A stretch of DNA of 64,000 nucleotides from JAICKM01 sp050998805 (GTDB taxonomy: Bacteria; Chloroflexota; Chloroflexia; QHBQ01; JAICKM01): positions 27,197 through 91,196 of the forward strand of contig JBPCPV010000022.1 of assembly GCA_050998805.1 (NCBI GenBank), written 5' to 3'. Made by a program: the position numbers and the translations under genes. This document shows positions 11,835 to 18,539 of the stretch, piece by piece. The stretch's first letter is position 1, and the number at the start of each line of letters is the position of its first letter. Below the pieces are notes generated by a model that was given only the letters and a program-made list of their open reading frames with translations, was not told the origin of the DNA and made no database searches.

Positions 11835-12335
11835 ATGAGCGATGCTACTGAGCTCGTTGTCCCGCGCGACAGAGCACATCTGATCGAGCTGATACGGGAG
11901 GCACACGACCCGCTGGAGGCCACACTCGGCCGGGTGAGCGACGAGCAGATGGTCGCTCCCCTGCTGGACGGCGGCTGGTCTATCAAGGACTTGCTCGCCC
12001 ACATCACCTCCTGGGAACAGTCCACACTCTACAATGTGCGCGAGAGCGTCTTCGGCGAAGCGCCGCCGCCTCTCGACTTCCCCGATTCGGGCAACACCGA
12101 CGCGCTGAACGCATACTTCTATGAGATGCACAAAGACCTCAGCCTGGCCCAGGTGCGTGACGACTTCGCGCGCGTCCACGCCGAACTGCTGTCGGTCCTG
12201 GAACACGTTCCCGAAGACAAGCTCTCCGTGGAGATACGCGGCCGCCCACCATACTGGGAGATCGCGGGCGACACATACTTGCACTATCCCGAGCATCGCG
12301 CGCAGGTGGAGGCGGTTCTGGCGCGGAGTGCGTAG
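11835..12335 (+). CDS. DinB-superfamily four-helix protein (ClbS/DfsB-like)
   Basis: A 166-residue helical protein with SIKDLLAHITSWE near residue 48 and a C-terminal HYPEHRAQVEAVL, the pattern of ClbS/DfsB and DUF1706 proteins in the DinB superfamily. ClbS itself is a colibactin-resistance cyclopropane hydrolase; many relatives are uncharacterised. The ATG at 11835 follows AGGAGA by 7 bases and is preferred over the TTG 3 bases upstream. It directly follows the O-antigen ligase-like gene and may be co-transcribed. Confidence 0.78.
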   Translation: MSDATELVVPRDRAHLIELIREAHDPLEATLGRVSDEQMVAPLLDGGWSIKDLLAHITSWEQSTLYNVRESVFGEAPPPLDFPDSGNTDALNAYFYEMHKDLSLAQVRDDFARVHAELLSVLEHVPEDKLSVEIRGRPPYWEIAGDTYLHYPEHRAQVEAVLARSA

Positions 12336-12382
12336 TGCGTAGTGCGTAGTGCGTAGACGTAGTGCGTAGATGTAGTGCGTAT
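12324..12382. repeat. Heptamer repeat cluster (GTAGTGC type)
   Basis: About seven copies of GTAGTGC, some interrupted, begin inside the last codons of the DinB-like gene and fill the spacer after it. Confidence 0.85.
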
Positions 12383-12401
12383 TGACGCCGGCTTAGATCT
12401 G

Positions 12402-12429
12402 TTGCAGTCGACGGCGGATGCTGTATAAT
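12402..12429 (+). promoter_or_regulatory. Promoter upstream of the small Lys-rich peptide gene
   Basis: TTGCAG (12402-12407), a 16-base spacer and TATAAT (12424-12429). Transcription would start about 50 bases before the peptide ATG at 12489. Confidence 0.6.
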
Positions 12430-12488
12430 GGCGGCGAACGATCAGTGTTCAGAGGTCAGCCGTCAGCTGGGGGAAGGAGGGGACCGAG

Positions 12489-12545
12489 ATGGCTAAAGAT
12501 AAGAAGGACGGCAAGAAGGGCAAGAAGGGCAAGAAGGGCAAGTAG
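12489..12545 (+). CDS. 18-residue lysine/glycine-rich peptide
   Basis: The open frame encodes MAKDKKDGKKGKKGKKGK and stops at TAG. It has a perfect AAGGAGG Shine-Dalgarno 8 bases before its ATG and a good promoter 60 bases upstream, better signals than most genes here. The peptide is net strongly basic and built from GKK repeats, like the tails of some nucleoid or ribosome-associated proteins. It lies 37 bases before the next gene and could instead act as a leader peptide. No homologue is recognised. Confidence 0.5.
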   Translation: MAKDKKDGKKGKKGKKGK

Positions 12546-12582
12546 TCCCCAGGGGATACTCAGCAGCACCAGTGAGGTAGGA

Positions 12583-13146
12583 ATGGCTGTCACGTTCGAC
12601 CCCAACCGGGTTGCCTACTTCGAGGCGACTGGCTGGCGCGCCTACTACGACCACAACTGGCCGAAGCTGCTGCGGCTGATCGTATCCCTCTGCCAGGAGC
12701 AGTTCCGCATCCCCTTCCCCCAGTCGTTGCGTGCCGCGTATTACGTCACCCGCGCCTCGGTCGCCTGGGCACCCGTGGATCACGACGAGCGTGCCGTCCG
12801 CGCCTACTACGAGAAGTTCTACCGGATCGCCCTCCGCTACTCGGGCCTAGAGTTCGACCCGGCGCGCGTGGCCGAACTCGAGCTTCGCTACAACGACGAC
12901 CACCGCCGCCTCGCCGGGCAGCCCGACAAAACCGACTTCGTCGAGACAATGACCAGCCTGCACAGCACGATATTCGGCATTACCCCCGAACAGGCGCGCG
13001 AGTCCGCCGTGCTCCGCGTGCAGGCGAACAACACCGTGGACCTCATCACCGGCCACACCTCAACCGACACCGAAGCCGACTGGCGCAAGCTGGAGGACGA
13101 GCTACGGCACTGCTACCTCTCCATCAAGCAGGCGCGCGGCTGGTAG
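12583..13146 (+). CDS. Hypothetical helical protein
   Basis: A 187-residue soluble protein, probably all-helical, rich in Tyr, Arg and Trp (for example GWRAYYDHNWPKLLRL near the start). No family is recognised. The ATG at 12583 is preceded by GAGGTAGGA. An upstream in-frame ATG at 12418 lies at the promoter -10 and would include the small peptide gene region in another frame, so I reject it. It follows the Lys-rich peptide gene in the same direction and likely shares its transcript. Confidence 0.7.
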   Translation: MAVTFDPNRVAYFEATGWRAYYDHNWPKLLRLIVSLCQEQFRIPFPQSLRAAYYVTRASVAWAPVDHDERAVRAYYEKFYRIALRYSGLEFDPARVAELELRYNDDHRRLAGQPDKTDFVETMTSLHSTIFGITPEQARESAVLRVQANNTVDLITGHTSTDTEADWRKLEDELRHCYLSIKQARGW

Positions 13147-13160
13147 ACAGGCCGTCCGTT

Positions 13161-13366
13161 CCGAGTGCGGAGTGCGGAGTGCGGTCCACGGACGGAGCCG
13201 TGTCTTACAGGGACGACGGGCCGCCGAGACGGCGGCGATACGAGGCGGTACGGAGCGGAGGCTAGGCGCGCGTTGAAAGCGGTGCCTGAATGGAGTATAA
13301 TCGTAAGCGGTCAGCCATCAGCCGTCAGCACTTAGCTTAGCTGAAAGCTGAAAGCTGAAAGCTCGG
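13161..13366. repeat. Mosaic of heptamer and longer dispersed repeats
   Basis: The 235-base spacer before the vWA gene holds GAGTGCG repeats (13162-13183), a unit GGTCCACGGACGGAGCCGTG (13183-13202, extending to 13210) also found at 22996-23023, a GCCGCCGAGACGGCGGCGATACG segment related to one near 61760, and TCAGCCG/CTGAAAG repeats (13309-13362). A promoter is embedded at 13273-13301. Confidence 0.7.
13273..13301 (+). promoter_or_regulatory. Promoter for the vWA-FHA gene pair
   Basis: TTGAAA (13273-13278), a 17-base spacer and TATAAT (13296-13301). The start site would lie about 75 bases before the GTG at 13382, with heptamer repeats in the leader. Confidence 0.65.
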
Positions 13367-13381
13367 AAAGGAGGCCGCAGT

Positions 13382-14671
13382 GTGGCGGGGGAACTGAACT
13401 TGCGCGTGGTGCTGGCGCGACCTACCGTGCCGGTGCTGGAGACCGAGCAGATGGTCTATGCGCTGGTCGAGCTTCGACCGGCCCAGGATATGCCTGCGAC
13501 CGCCTTGCCGCTGAACCTGAGCCTCGTGCTTGACCAAAGCGGCTCGATGCGCGGCGCGAAGATCGAGAGGCTGCGCGAGGCTACCGAGGCTGTGCTTCGC
13601 CTCTTGCAGCCGCAGGACAGCATATCGGTCGTCGCGTTCAACAGCAAGACGCGCGTCTTGGTGCCGAGCCGGGGGCTGGACGAGGCCGGACGGAGGCAGG
13701 TCGAGGACGAGATACGCCGCCTGAAGGCAGACGGCGGCACGAATATGGCCCCGGCGATGGACGCGGGGCTGATGGAACTTCGGAAGCGGACCGACCAGGC
13801 CCCGCCCGGCTCAGTCGTCAGCCGCATGGTGCTGCTGACGGACGGCATCACCGAGAAAGAGAAGCGGTGCCTCGAGCAGGGGTCGGCGGCGGGCGCGCTC
13901 GGCATACCGATCGTCGGCCTCGGCATCGGCAACGACTGGAACGACAAGCTGATGGAGGGGATCGCGGAACGGAGCGGCGGCAGCGCAGACTATGTGCGTA
14001 GCGCCGACGAGATCCCCCGCCACTTCCAGAGGACAGTGCGCCAGATGCAGGCCGTCGCCCTTACCAACGCCCGTATCGAGGTGCGCTCGTCGCTCGGCGT
14101 GACCTGCCGCACTATCTATCGCGTCCACCCACTGATCGGGCGGATCGACACCGGCCCAGCGCTGTTGGCGAATAGGCGCACCGACGTGTCGCTCGGCGAG
14201 ATCGAGCAGGGGCACGGCCAGACTCTCTTGCTCGAGATGGTGGTGCCCGCCCGGCCGCCCGGCTCGTACCGTATCGCCCAGGTCGGCGTTACCTATGACG
14301 CTCCCGCGCAACGGATGTCGGGCCAGATGGCGAGGCAAGACGTGCTGCTCGAATACAGCGCCAACCCGCAGCTCCTCGGCAACGCCGACCCGGTGATTAT
14401 GAACCTCGTCGAGAAGGTGACCGCATTCAAGCTACAGACCTCGGCCCTAGCCGATCTGGAGGCCGGGAACGTGCCCGCCGCGACGAGCAAGCTACAAAAC
14501 GCTGTGACCCGCCTGCTCAACCAGGGAGACACCGAACTCGCGGCGACTGTCCAGGAAGAGATTAGCAACCTAGAGAGAGGGCGCGTGATGACGCCCGAAG
14601 GCCGCAAGACGATCCGCTTCGGCAGCGGCAAAACGGTGCGGCTCGACAAGCTGGAGGAGGAAAGAAGCTGA
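13382..14671 (+). CDS. von Willebrand factor A domain protein
   Basis: A 429-residue protein with a complete MIDAS metal site: DQSGSM near residue 53 (DxSxS), a Thr in GGTNM near 121, and LLTDG near 150. The C-terminal half is beta-rich and ends in a charged tail. No signal peptide is present, so it is probably cytoplasmic. The GTG start follows GGAAAGGAGG. Its stop overlaps the start of a zinc-ribbon/FHA protein (TGATG), so the pair likely forms a complex; vWA and FHA partners commonly occur in phosphorylation-dependent assemblies, though no kinase gene is visible here. Confidence 0.88.
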   Translation: MAGELNLRVVLARPTVPVLETEQMVYALVELRPAQDMPATALPLNLSLVLDQSGSMRGAKIERLREATEAVLRLLQPQDSISVVAFNSKTRVLVPSRGLDEAGRRQVEDEIRRLKADGGTNMAPAMDAGLMELRKRTDQAPPGSVVSRMVLLTDGITEKEKRCLEQGSAAGALGIPIVGLGIGNDWNDKLMEGIAERSGGSADYVRSADEIPRHFQRTVRQMQAVALTNARIEVRSSLGVTCRTIYRVHPLIGRIDTGPALLANRRTDVSLGEIEQGHGQTLLLEMVVPARPPGSYRIAQVGVTYDAPAQRMSGQMARQDVLLEYSANPQLLGNADPVIMNLVEKVTAFKLQTSALADLEAGNVPAATSKLQNAVTRLLNQGDTELAATVQEEISNLERGRVMTPEGRKTIRFGSGKTVRLDKLEEERS

Positions 14672-15414
14672 TGATACGCTGCCCACGCTGTAACACCGAA
14701 CTGCCCGATGGGGTGTCGTTCTGCGACGCATGTGGCGCTCCAGTGCGCGGCCAGATGCCGCAGGCGAGCCAGGTCTACCAGCCGTTCGGTGGGGGCGCTG
14801 CCTCCGCACAGCCCGCCGCCGGCCCGACCACCTGCCCGGTCTGTGGCACATCGGTGCTGCCCGGAGAGGCTTTTTGCGACAACTGCGGGGCCTCGCTGAT
14901 CGGCGTGGCCCCCGCACCCGGCGCGCCCCCGCCCTTCGCACAGCCCCCGCCTCCCGCGAGTCCTCCGCCTTTTGCTTCGCCGGACGCGGGCGCAACCGTC
15001 ACGACCTTCGGCTCGCCCGCCACGAGTCCCCCGCCCTTCGCCGCGATCGGCATCCCGGCCCCCGCGCCGCATCCCGTGAGCGCGGCCCCGGCAGGCACAC
15101 CCCGCCTCGTGGTGATCTCGAGCCGCGCCGAACTGAAGCTGCCCACCCGCGACGACATAGTCCTGGGGCGCGAAGACCCCCAGAGCAACAGCTTCCCCGA
15201 CGTGGACCTGAATCCCCACGGCGGCCTCGACCTCGGCGTTTCCCGGCGGCACGCGCGCCTCACCCGGAGCGGAAGCCAGTTCTTCATCGAAGACCTCAAC
15301 AGCGTCAACGGCACGTTCCTCAACCAGCGCCGCATCCCCGCGAACGCTCCGGTGCCGATACGCCCCGGCGACCACCTGATGCTCGGTCGGCTCGGCCTGA
15401 CCTTCGAGGCGTAG
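14671..15414 (+). CDS. Double zinc-ribbon and FHA domain protein
   Basis: A 247-residue protein. Two zinc ribbons come first: CPRC..CDAC (about 4-22) and CPVC..CDNC (about 51-70). A Pro/Ala-rich linker follows to about 145, then a C-terminal FHA domain with IVLGRED, VSRRHARL and NSVNGTFLN, the phosphothreonine-binding loop residues of the family. It is translationally coupled to the vWA gene. It would recognise a Thr-phosphorylated partner. No U-rich terminator is evident after it. Confidence 0.88.
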   Translation: MIRCPRCNTELPDGVSFCDACGAPVRGQMPQASQVYQPFGGGAASAQPAAGPTTCPVCGTSVLPGEAFCDNCGASLIGVAPAPGAPPPFAQPPPPASPPPFASPDAGATVTTFGSPATSPPPFAAIGIPAPAPHPVSAAPAGTPRLVVISSRAELKLPTRDDIVLGREDPQSNSFPDVDLNPHGGLDLGVSRRHARLTRSGSQFFIEDLNSVNGTFLNQRRIPANAPVPIRPGDHLMLGRLGLTFEA

Positions 15415-15478
15415 GGGCCGGGGATGGGGGATGAGTAATGCCCCTGACTCACCTAGCGGCCCGGGGCGTTGAAATGGG

Positions 15479-15550
15479 TACGCCTGGAGGGACTCGAACC
15501 CCCGCATCCAGCTCCGGAGGCTGGCGCTCTATCCGCTGAGCTACAGGCGC
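15479..15550 (-). tRNA. tRNA-Arg (anticodon CCG)
   Basis: The minus strand reads GCGCCTGTAGCTCAGCGGAT at its 5' end and folds into a cloverleaf: acceptor GCGCCTG/CAGGCGT, D stem GCTC/GAGC, anticodon stem CCAGC/GCTGG with loop CTCCGGA (anticodon at 15517-15515), and T arm with GTTCGAGTC. The discriminator base is A and the CCA end is not encoded. It reads CGG codons. Confidence 0.95.
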
Positions 15551-15564
15551 ATGTTACTGCGCCC

Positions 15565-15593
15565 ATTATACCACGCTCGACCCCCGCGTGCAA
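15565..15593 (-). promoter_or_regulatory. Promoter for tRNA-Arg
   Basis: On the minus strand TTGCAC (15593-15588), a 17-base spacer and TATAAT (15570-15565) place the start about 7 bases before the mature tRNA 5' end. Confidence 0.7.
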
Positions 15594-15621
15594 GCGTTAG
15601 AAACATCGGCCCACCCTATGC

Positions 15622-15627
15622 TATAAT
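15622..15627 (+). promoter_or_regulatory. Probable -10 element for the M16 peptidase gene
   Basis: TATAAT sits 59 bases before the TTG start at 15686; only a weak -35 (TTAGAA, 19-base spacer) is visible. Confidence 0.45.
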
Positions 15628-15685
15628 GGTGCCGACTGATTGGCTGAACGATGACTGCTGACCGCTTACGATTGGAGAAGAAGCC

Positions 15686-17023
15686 TTGACCGAAACAACT
15701 ACCCTGGCGGCACCGGCCGCCGAAGCCCCGGCTGCCGCCTTCGAGCGGCGCGTGCTGCCGAACGGCCTCACCGTGCTGACCCGCGAGATGCACGCCGCTC
15801 CCGTCGTTACATTCTGGATCTGGTACCGCGTCGGTGCGCGCAACGAACACCTCGGCATCACCGGCGTCTCCCACTGGGTCGAACACATGCTCTTCAAGGG
15901 CACCCCGACCTTCCCCGCAGGCAGCATCCACCGCGTCGTCGCCGAGAACGGCGGTACCCTCAACGGCTTCACCTCGGACGACTACACCACCTACTTCGAG
16001 ACTCTGCCGAGCGACCGTTGGGAACTCGGCCTACAGATCGAGGCTGACCGGATTCGGAATGCGTCCTTCAAGCCCGAAGAGGTCGCCGGAGAGCGCACCG
16101 TGATCATCAGCGAGCGCGAGGGCCACGAGAACGACCCCGACTTCAAGCTGAACGAAGAGGTCCAGTCGGCGGCCTTCAAGATCCATCCCTACGGCGTGGA
16201 CGTGATCGGCTGGAAGTGCGACCTGCTGGCGATGACCCGCGACGACCTCTATAATCACTACCGGACCTATTACGCCCCGAACAACGCCGTCATCGTCGCG
16301 GTCGGCGATTTCGAGACCCCCTACCTGATCGAGCGCGTGACCGCTATGTTCGGGGATCTGGAGCCGAGCGGCGCGATCCCCCCCGTGACTGCTGTTGAGC
16401 CGCAGCAAGAGGGCGAGCGCAGGGTGGTCGTCCGCCGCCCCGGCCCCACTGCCCAGTTGCAGATGGCCTACCACACCCCGGCCGCGACCGATCCCGACGT
16501 CTACCCGCTGATGATCGCCGACGCTCTGCTGTCGGGCGCGAAGGCGATGGGCATGGGCGGCGGCATGGGCCGCAGCGCCCGCCTCTACCGCTCGCTCGTC
16601 CAGACCGACATCGCCGCCGCAGCCGGCAGCTACTTCCGGCTCACGCGAGACCCCGGCCTCTTCCAGTTCGCCGCGACAGCGCGCCCCGGCAAGCCGCCCG
16701 AAGTCGCCCTCCGCGAGATGGAGGACGCCATACTCCGCGAGCTGGACCGGCTGTCGAATGAACTCCCCTCGCCCCAGGAGCTGGAGAAGGCGATCACCCA
16801 GACCCGCGCCCAGTTCGTCTACTCGGCGGAGGGCGTGAGCGGCCTCGGCTACATCTTCGGCTGGCTCGAAGCCATCGCCACCGCCGACCTCTACACCCAG
16901 TTCCTCGACCGCTACTCCGCCGTCACCCCGGAGGAGTGCCGGCGTGTCGCCCGTACCTACTTCCGCCCCGATAACCGCACCGTCGGCTGGTTCGTGCCGA
17001 CCGAGGAGGCGGCTCTGGGCTAG
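15686..17023 (+). CDS. M16 family zinc metallopeptidase
   Basis: A 445-residue protein of the usual length for single-subunit bacterial M16 peptidases. The inverted zinc motif HWVEH (residues 63-67) and the third ligand Glu in IISER (residue 143, 76 residues later) are intact, so this is a catalytic member. The C-terminal half has the second pitrilysin-type lobe. No signal peptide is seen, suggesting cytoplasmic or non-classical location. The start is a TTG after GGAGAAG; no ATG lies before the conserved VLPNGLTV motif. Many Chloroflexota have a paired, non-catalytic M16 gene next door; here the following DNA is a different, AT-richer island. Confidence 0.9.
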   Translation: MTETTTLAAPAAEAPAAAFERRVLPNGLTVLTREMHAAPVVTFWIWYRVGARNEHLGITGVSHWVEHMLFKGTPTFPAGSIHRVVAENGGTLNGFTSDDYTTYFETLPSDRWELGLQIEADRIRNASFKPEEVAGERTVIISEREGHENDPDFKLNEEVQSAAFKIHPYGVDVIGWKCDLLAMTRDDLYNHYRTYYAPNNAVIVAVGDFETPYLIERVTAMFGDLEPSGAIPPVTAVEPQQEGERRVVVRRPGPTAQLQMAYHTPAATDPDVYPLMIADALLSGAKAMGMGGGMGRSARLYRSLVQTDIAAAAGSYFRLTRDPGLFQFAATARPGKPPEVALREMEDAILRELDRLSNELPSPQELEKAITQTRAQFVYSAEGVSGLGYIFGWLEAIATADLYTQFLDRYSAVTPEECRRVARTYFRPDNRTVGWFVPTEEAALG

Positions 17024-17033
17024 CCGCTCCGAT

Positions 17034-17357
17034 GTGTACCGCAAATCTCCGCTAGTTTTGATCGTTGCTTGCAGTTTCGTTCTGTTATCACTGAGTTACG
17101 TTCTCCTGACCCGTGTGGTTGTGACTATTTTACAGAGCAGGAACATAGCTGTGGGAAGTGATGATTTGGAAGGTATACTCTTGCTCCCTCTCATAGCACT
17201 ACAGCTAGGCGGCCTGGTTTGTGGCTTCATTTTACGAGGCAGAAACTGGCCGTTAGCTCAGGGTCTGCTTATTGGTGTCTCAATAGTGGTCCTGGTTGCC
17301 AGTTCTGCTGCCTGTTGGCAAATAATGGAGATGCGAAAGCATAGCGGGGGATACTGA
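17034..17357 (+). CDS. Small three-helix membrane protein (island gene)
   Basis: From a GTG at 17034 the frame encodes 107 residues with three hydrophobic segments (about 6-30, 42-62, 72-92) and a short basic tail. No family is recognised. Codon use is clearly AT-richer than in the M16 gene that ends 11 bases upstream, so it belongs with the following nuclease/methyltransferase genes as part of an acquired island. The frame is also open upstream inside the M16 gene, but codon character changes at about 17030. Confidence 0.5.
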   Translation: MYRKSPLVLIVACSFVLLSLSYVLLTRVVVTILQSRNIAVGSDDLEGILLLPLIALQLGGLVCGFILRGRNWPLAQGLLIGVSIVVLVASSAACWQIMEMRKHSGGY

Positions 17358-17438
17358 TGTCCAGGCTTGAGTCAGCTTCTCCTGTAACGGGTAGCTCCAG
17401 TTATTACACCCACCGTCCATTTTCGTGTCCTTTCGTGG

Positions 17439-18539
17439 ATGGAATCGGGTGATGCCCAGACATCGCTTGACGGGAATCTCCCACTTCCCTATACTAAAGG
17501 GTGTAGCTGGTATCTCAGCATTAGGGACGCCGTCCGATTCTATCGAGAGTGCCGCAGTTGGTCCCAGGCGGAGCTCAACTGTCGGTCGAACATGGAGTAC
17601 AGCATAATTAGCCAGGATAGGATCCCTGTAGAGGAGCAACGACCGGTGCCGTTATCCGACCTCACAATTGATACTTTCTTCATCTTACGCAACGCGTTTT
17701 TCGGCGCGGATGGCACAGCGTTGCCATTCACCCTTCGTGATAAGCAGAATACCCAGGATGATCCGCTTGACGCATATATTGCCCAATTGCTGGCCCGCGA
17801 CTTGCACGATGCTACTTGTCTCAAATCTCCAGGTCCCTTGATTAGCCCCGATATGGTTCTATATCGCGCCGCCTGCCAGCAGATGTCGAGCGCCGCTCTC
17901 AAGCAAGATCCTTCCCGAATTGTAGCGCTGGAGGTCAAGAAACTAGGACGGGAGCGGAGTGGGCAAGTGGCACGCTCCACGGGGTTGGACTATAACACCA
18001 CTCCCCCTTGCGGTACCGTTCGCGTCTATGACGCAGATGACAAGCCGCTCGACATCCGGAGCTTTTATCTGTTTGTGTGTCAGGAGAAGGCCGGTGAAGA
18101 TCGCTACATGCTCACCGCGTTGACCCTCTGTGATGGGTATGCGCTGAATGCCGATTTTAAGCTGTACTTGAGTATTACCGGCCAACGCCAGAAGGGGACA
18201 GGTCTGGGCACCTATGGGGATGGTATAAATCGGGAGCGCCCCATGCTAGTCTTCGCCAATCCCTTGGGTGCGGCCCAGTTAGATCGTAGCATAACTTTGA
18301 TTCATCAGGCGGATGCTATGGTCGAAGTCGATCCCCGCCTCGGTCTGGTCTATGAGATTGGGCGCACCATTCCTGAGGGGGGCGAGGGGTTGTTCTTTGC
18401 GTACCGTAGCGTCGGAGACATCCCATCAGGATGGGAAGCCCAACGTCTGCTGAACCCGTTCCCTCAACCTATCAATCGCGTCAGCGGAACTCAGGCGCGC
18501 GGTAAGTTCCGCTTACCGATCCGCCCAGTTCAGGAATGA
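17439..18539 (+). CDS. Putative restriction endonuclease: HTH-like N-terminus plus PD-(D/E)XK core
   Basis: A 366-residue protein if started at the ATG at 17439. Residues about 27-65 (RECRSWSQAELNCRS..SIISQ) resemble an XRE-type helix-turn-helix. Residues 136-168 hold SPDM, then 26 residues later IVALEVKKL: D138, E165 and K167 fit a PD-(D/E)XK nuclease. TGLDYNTTPPCGTVRVYD follows. An ATG at 17592 would remove most of the HTH; it fits better with the TTGACG/TATACT promoter at 17467-17495, which lies inside the longer version. Its stop overlaps the methyltransferase start (ATGA), the classic restriction-modification arrangement. No exact enzyme family is recognised, and the HTH is my pattern reading. 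Confidence 0.6.
   Translation: MESGDAQTSLDGNLPLPYTKGCSWYLSIRDAVRFYRECRSWSQAELNCRSNMEYSIISQDRIPVEEQRPVPLSDLTIDTFFILRNAFFGADGTALPFTLRDKQNTQDDPLDAYIAQLLARDLHDATCLKSPGPLISPDMVLYRAACQQMSSAALKQDPSRIVALEVKKLGRERSGQVARSTGLDYNTTPPCGTVRVYDADDKPLDIRSFYLFVCQEKAGEDRYMLTALTLCDGYALNADFKLYLSITGQRQKGTGLGTYGDGINRERPMLVFANPLGAAQLDRSITLIHQADAMVEVDPRLGLVYEIGRTIPEGGEGLFFAYRSVGDIPSGWEAQRLLNPFPQPINRVSGTQARGKFRLPIRPVQE
17467..17495 (+). promoter_or_regulatory. Promoter for the nuclease-methyltransferase pair
   Basis: TTGACG (17467-17472), a 17-base spacer and TATACT (17490-17495). If used, the transcript starts near 17502 and the nuclease would begin at the ATG at 17592. Confidence 0.55.

Noticed and set aside
10788..12296. 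A 502-codon minus-strand frame opposite the O-antigen ligase-like and DinB-like genes
   Set aside because: Composition is typical of antisense high-GC frames and both sense genes are recognisable families.
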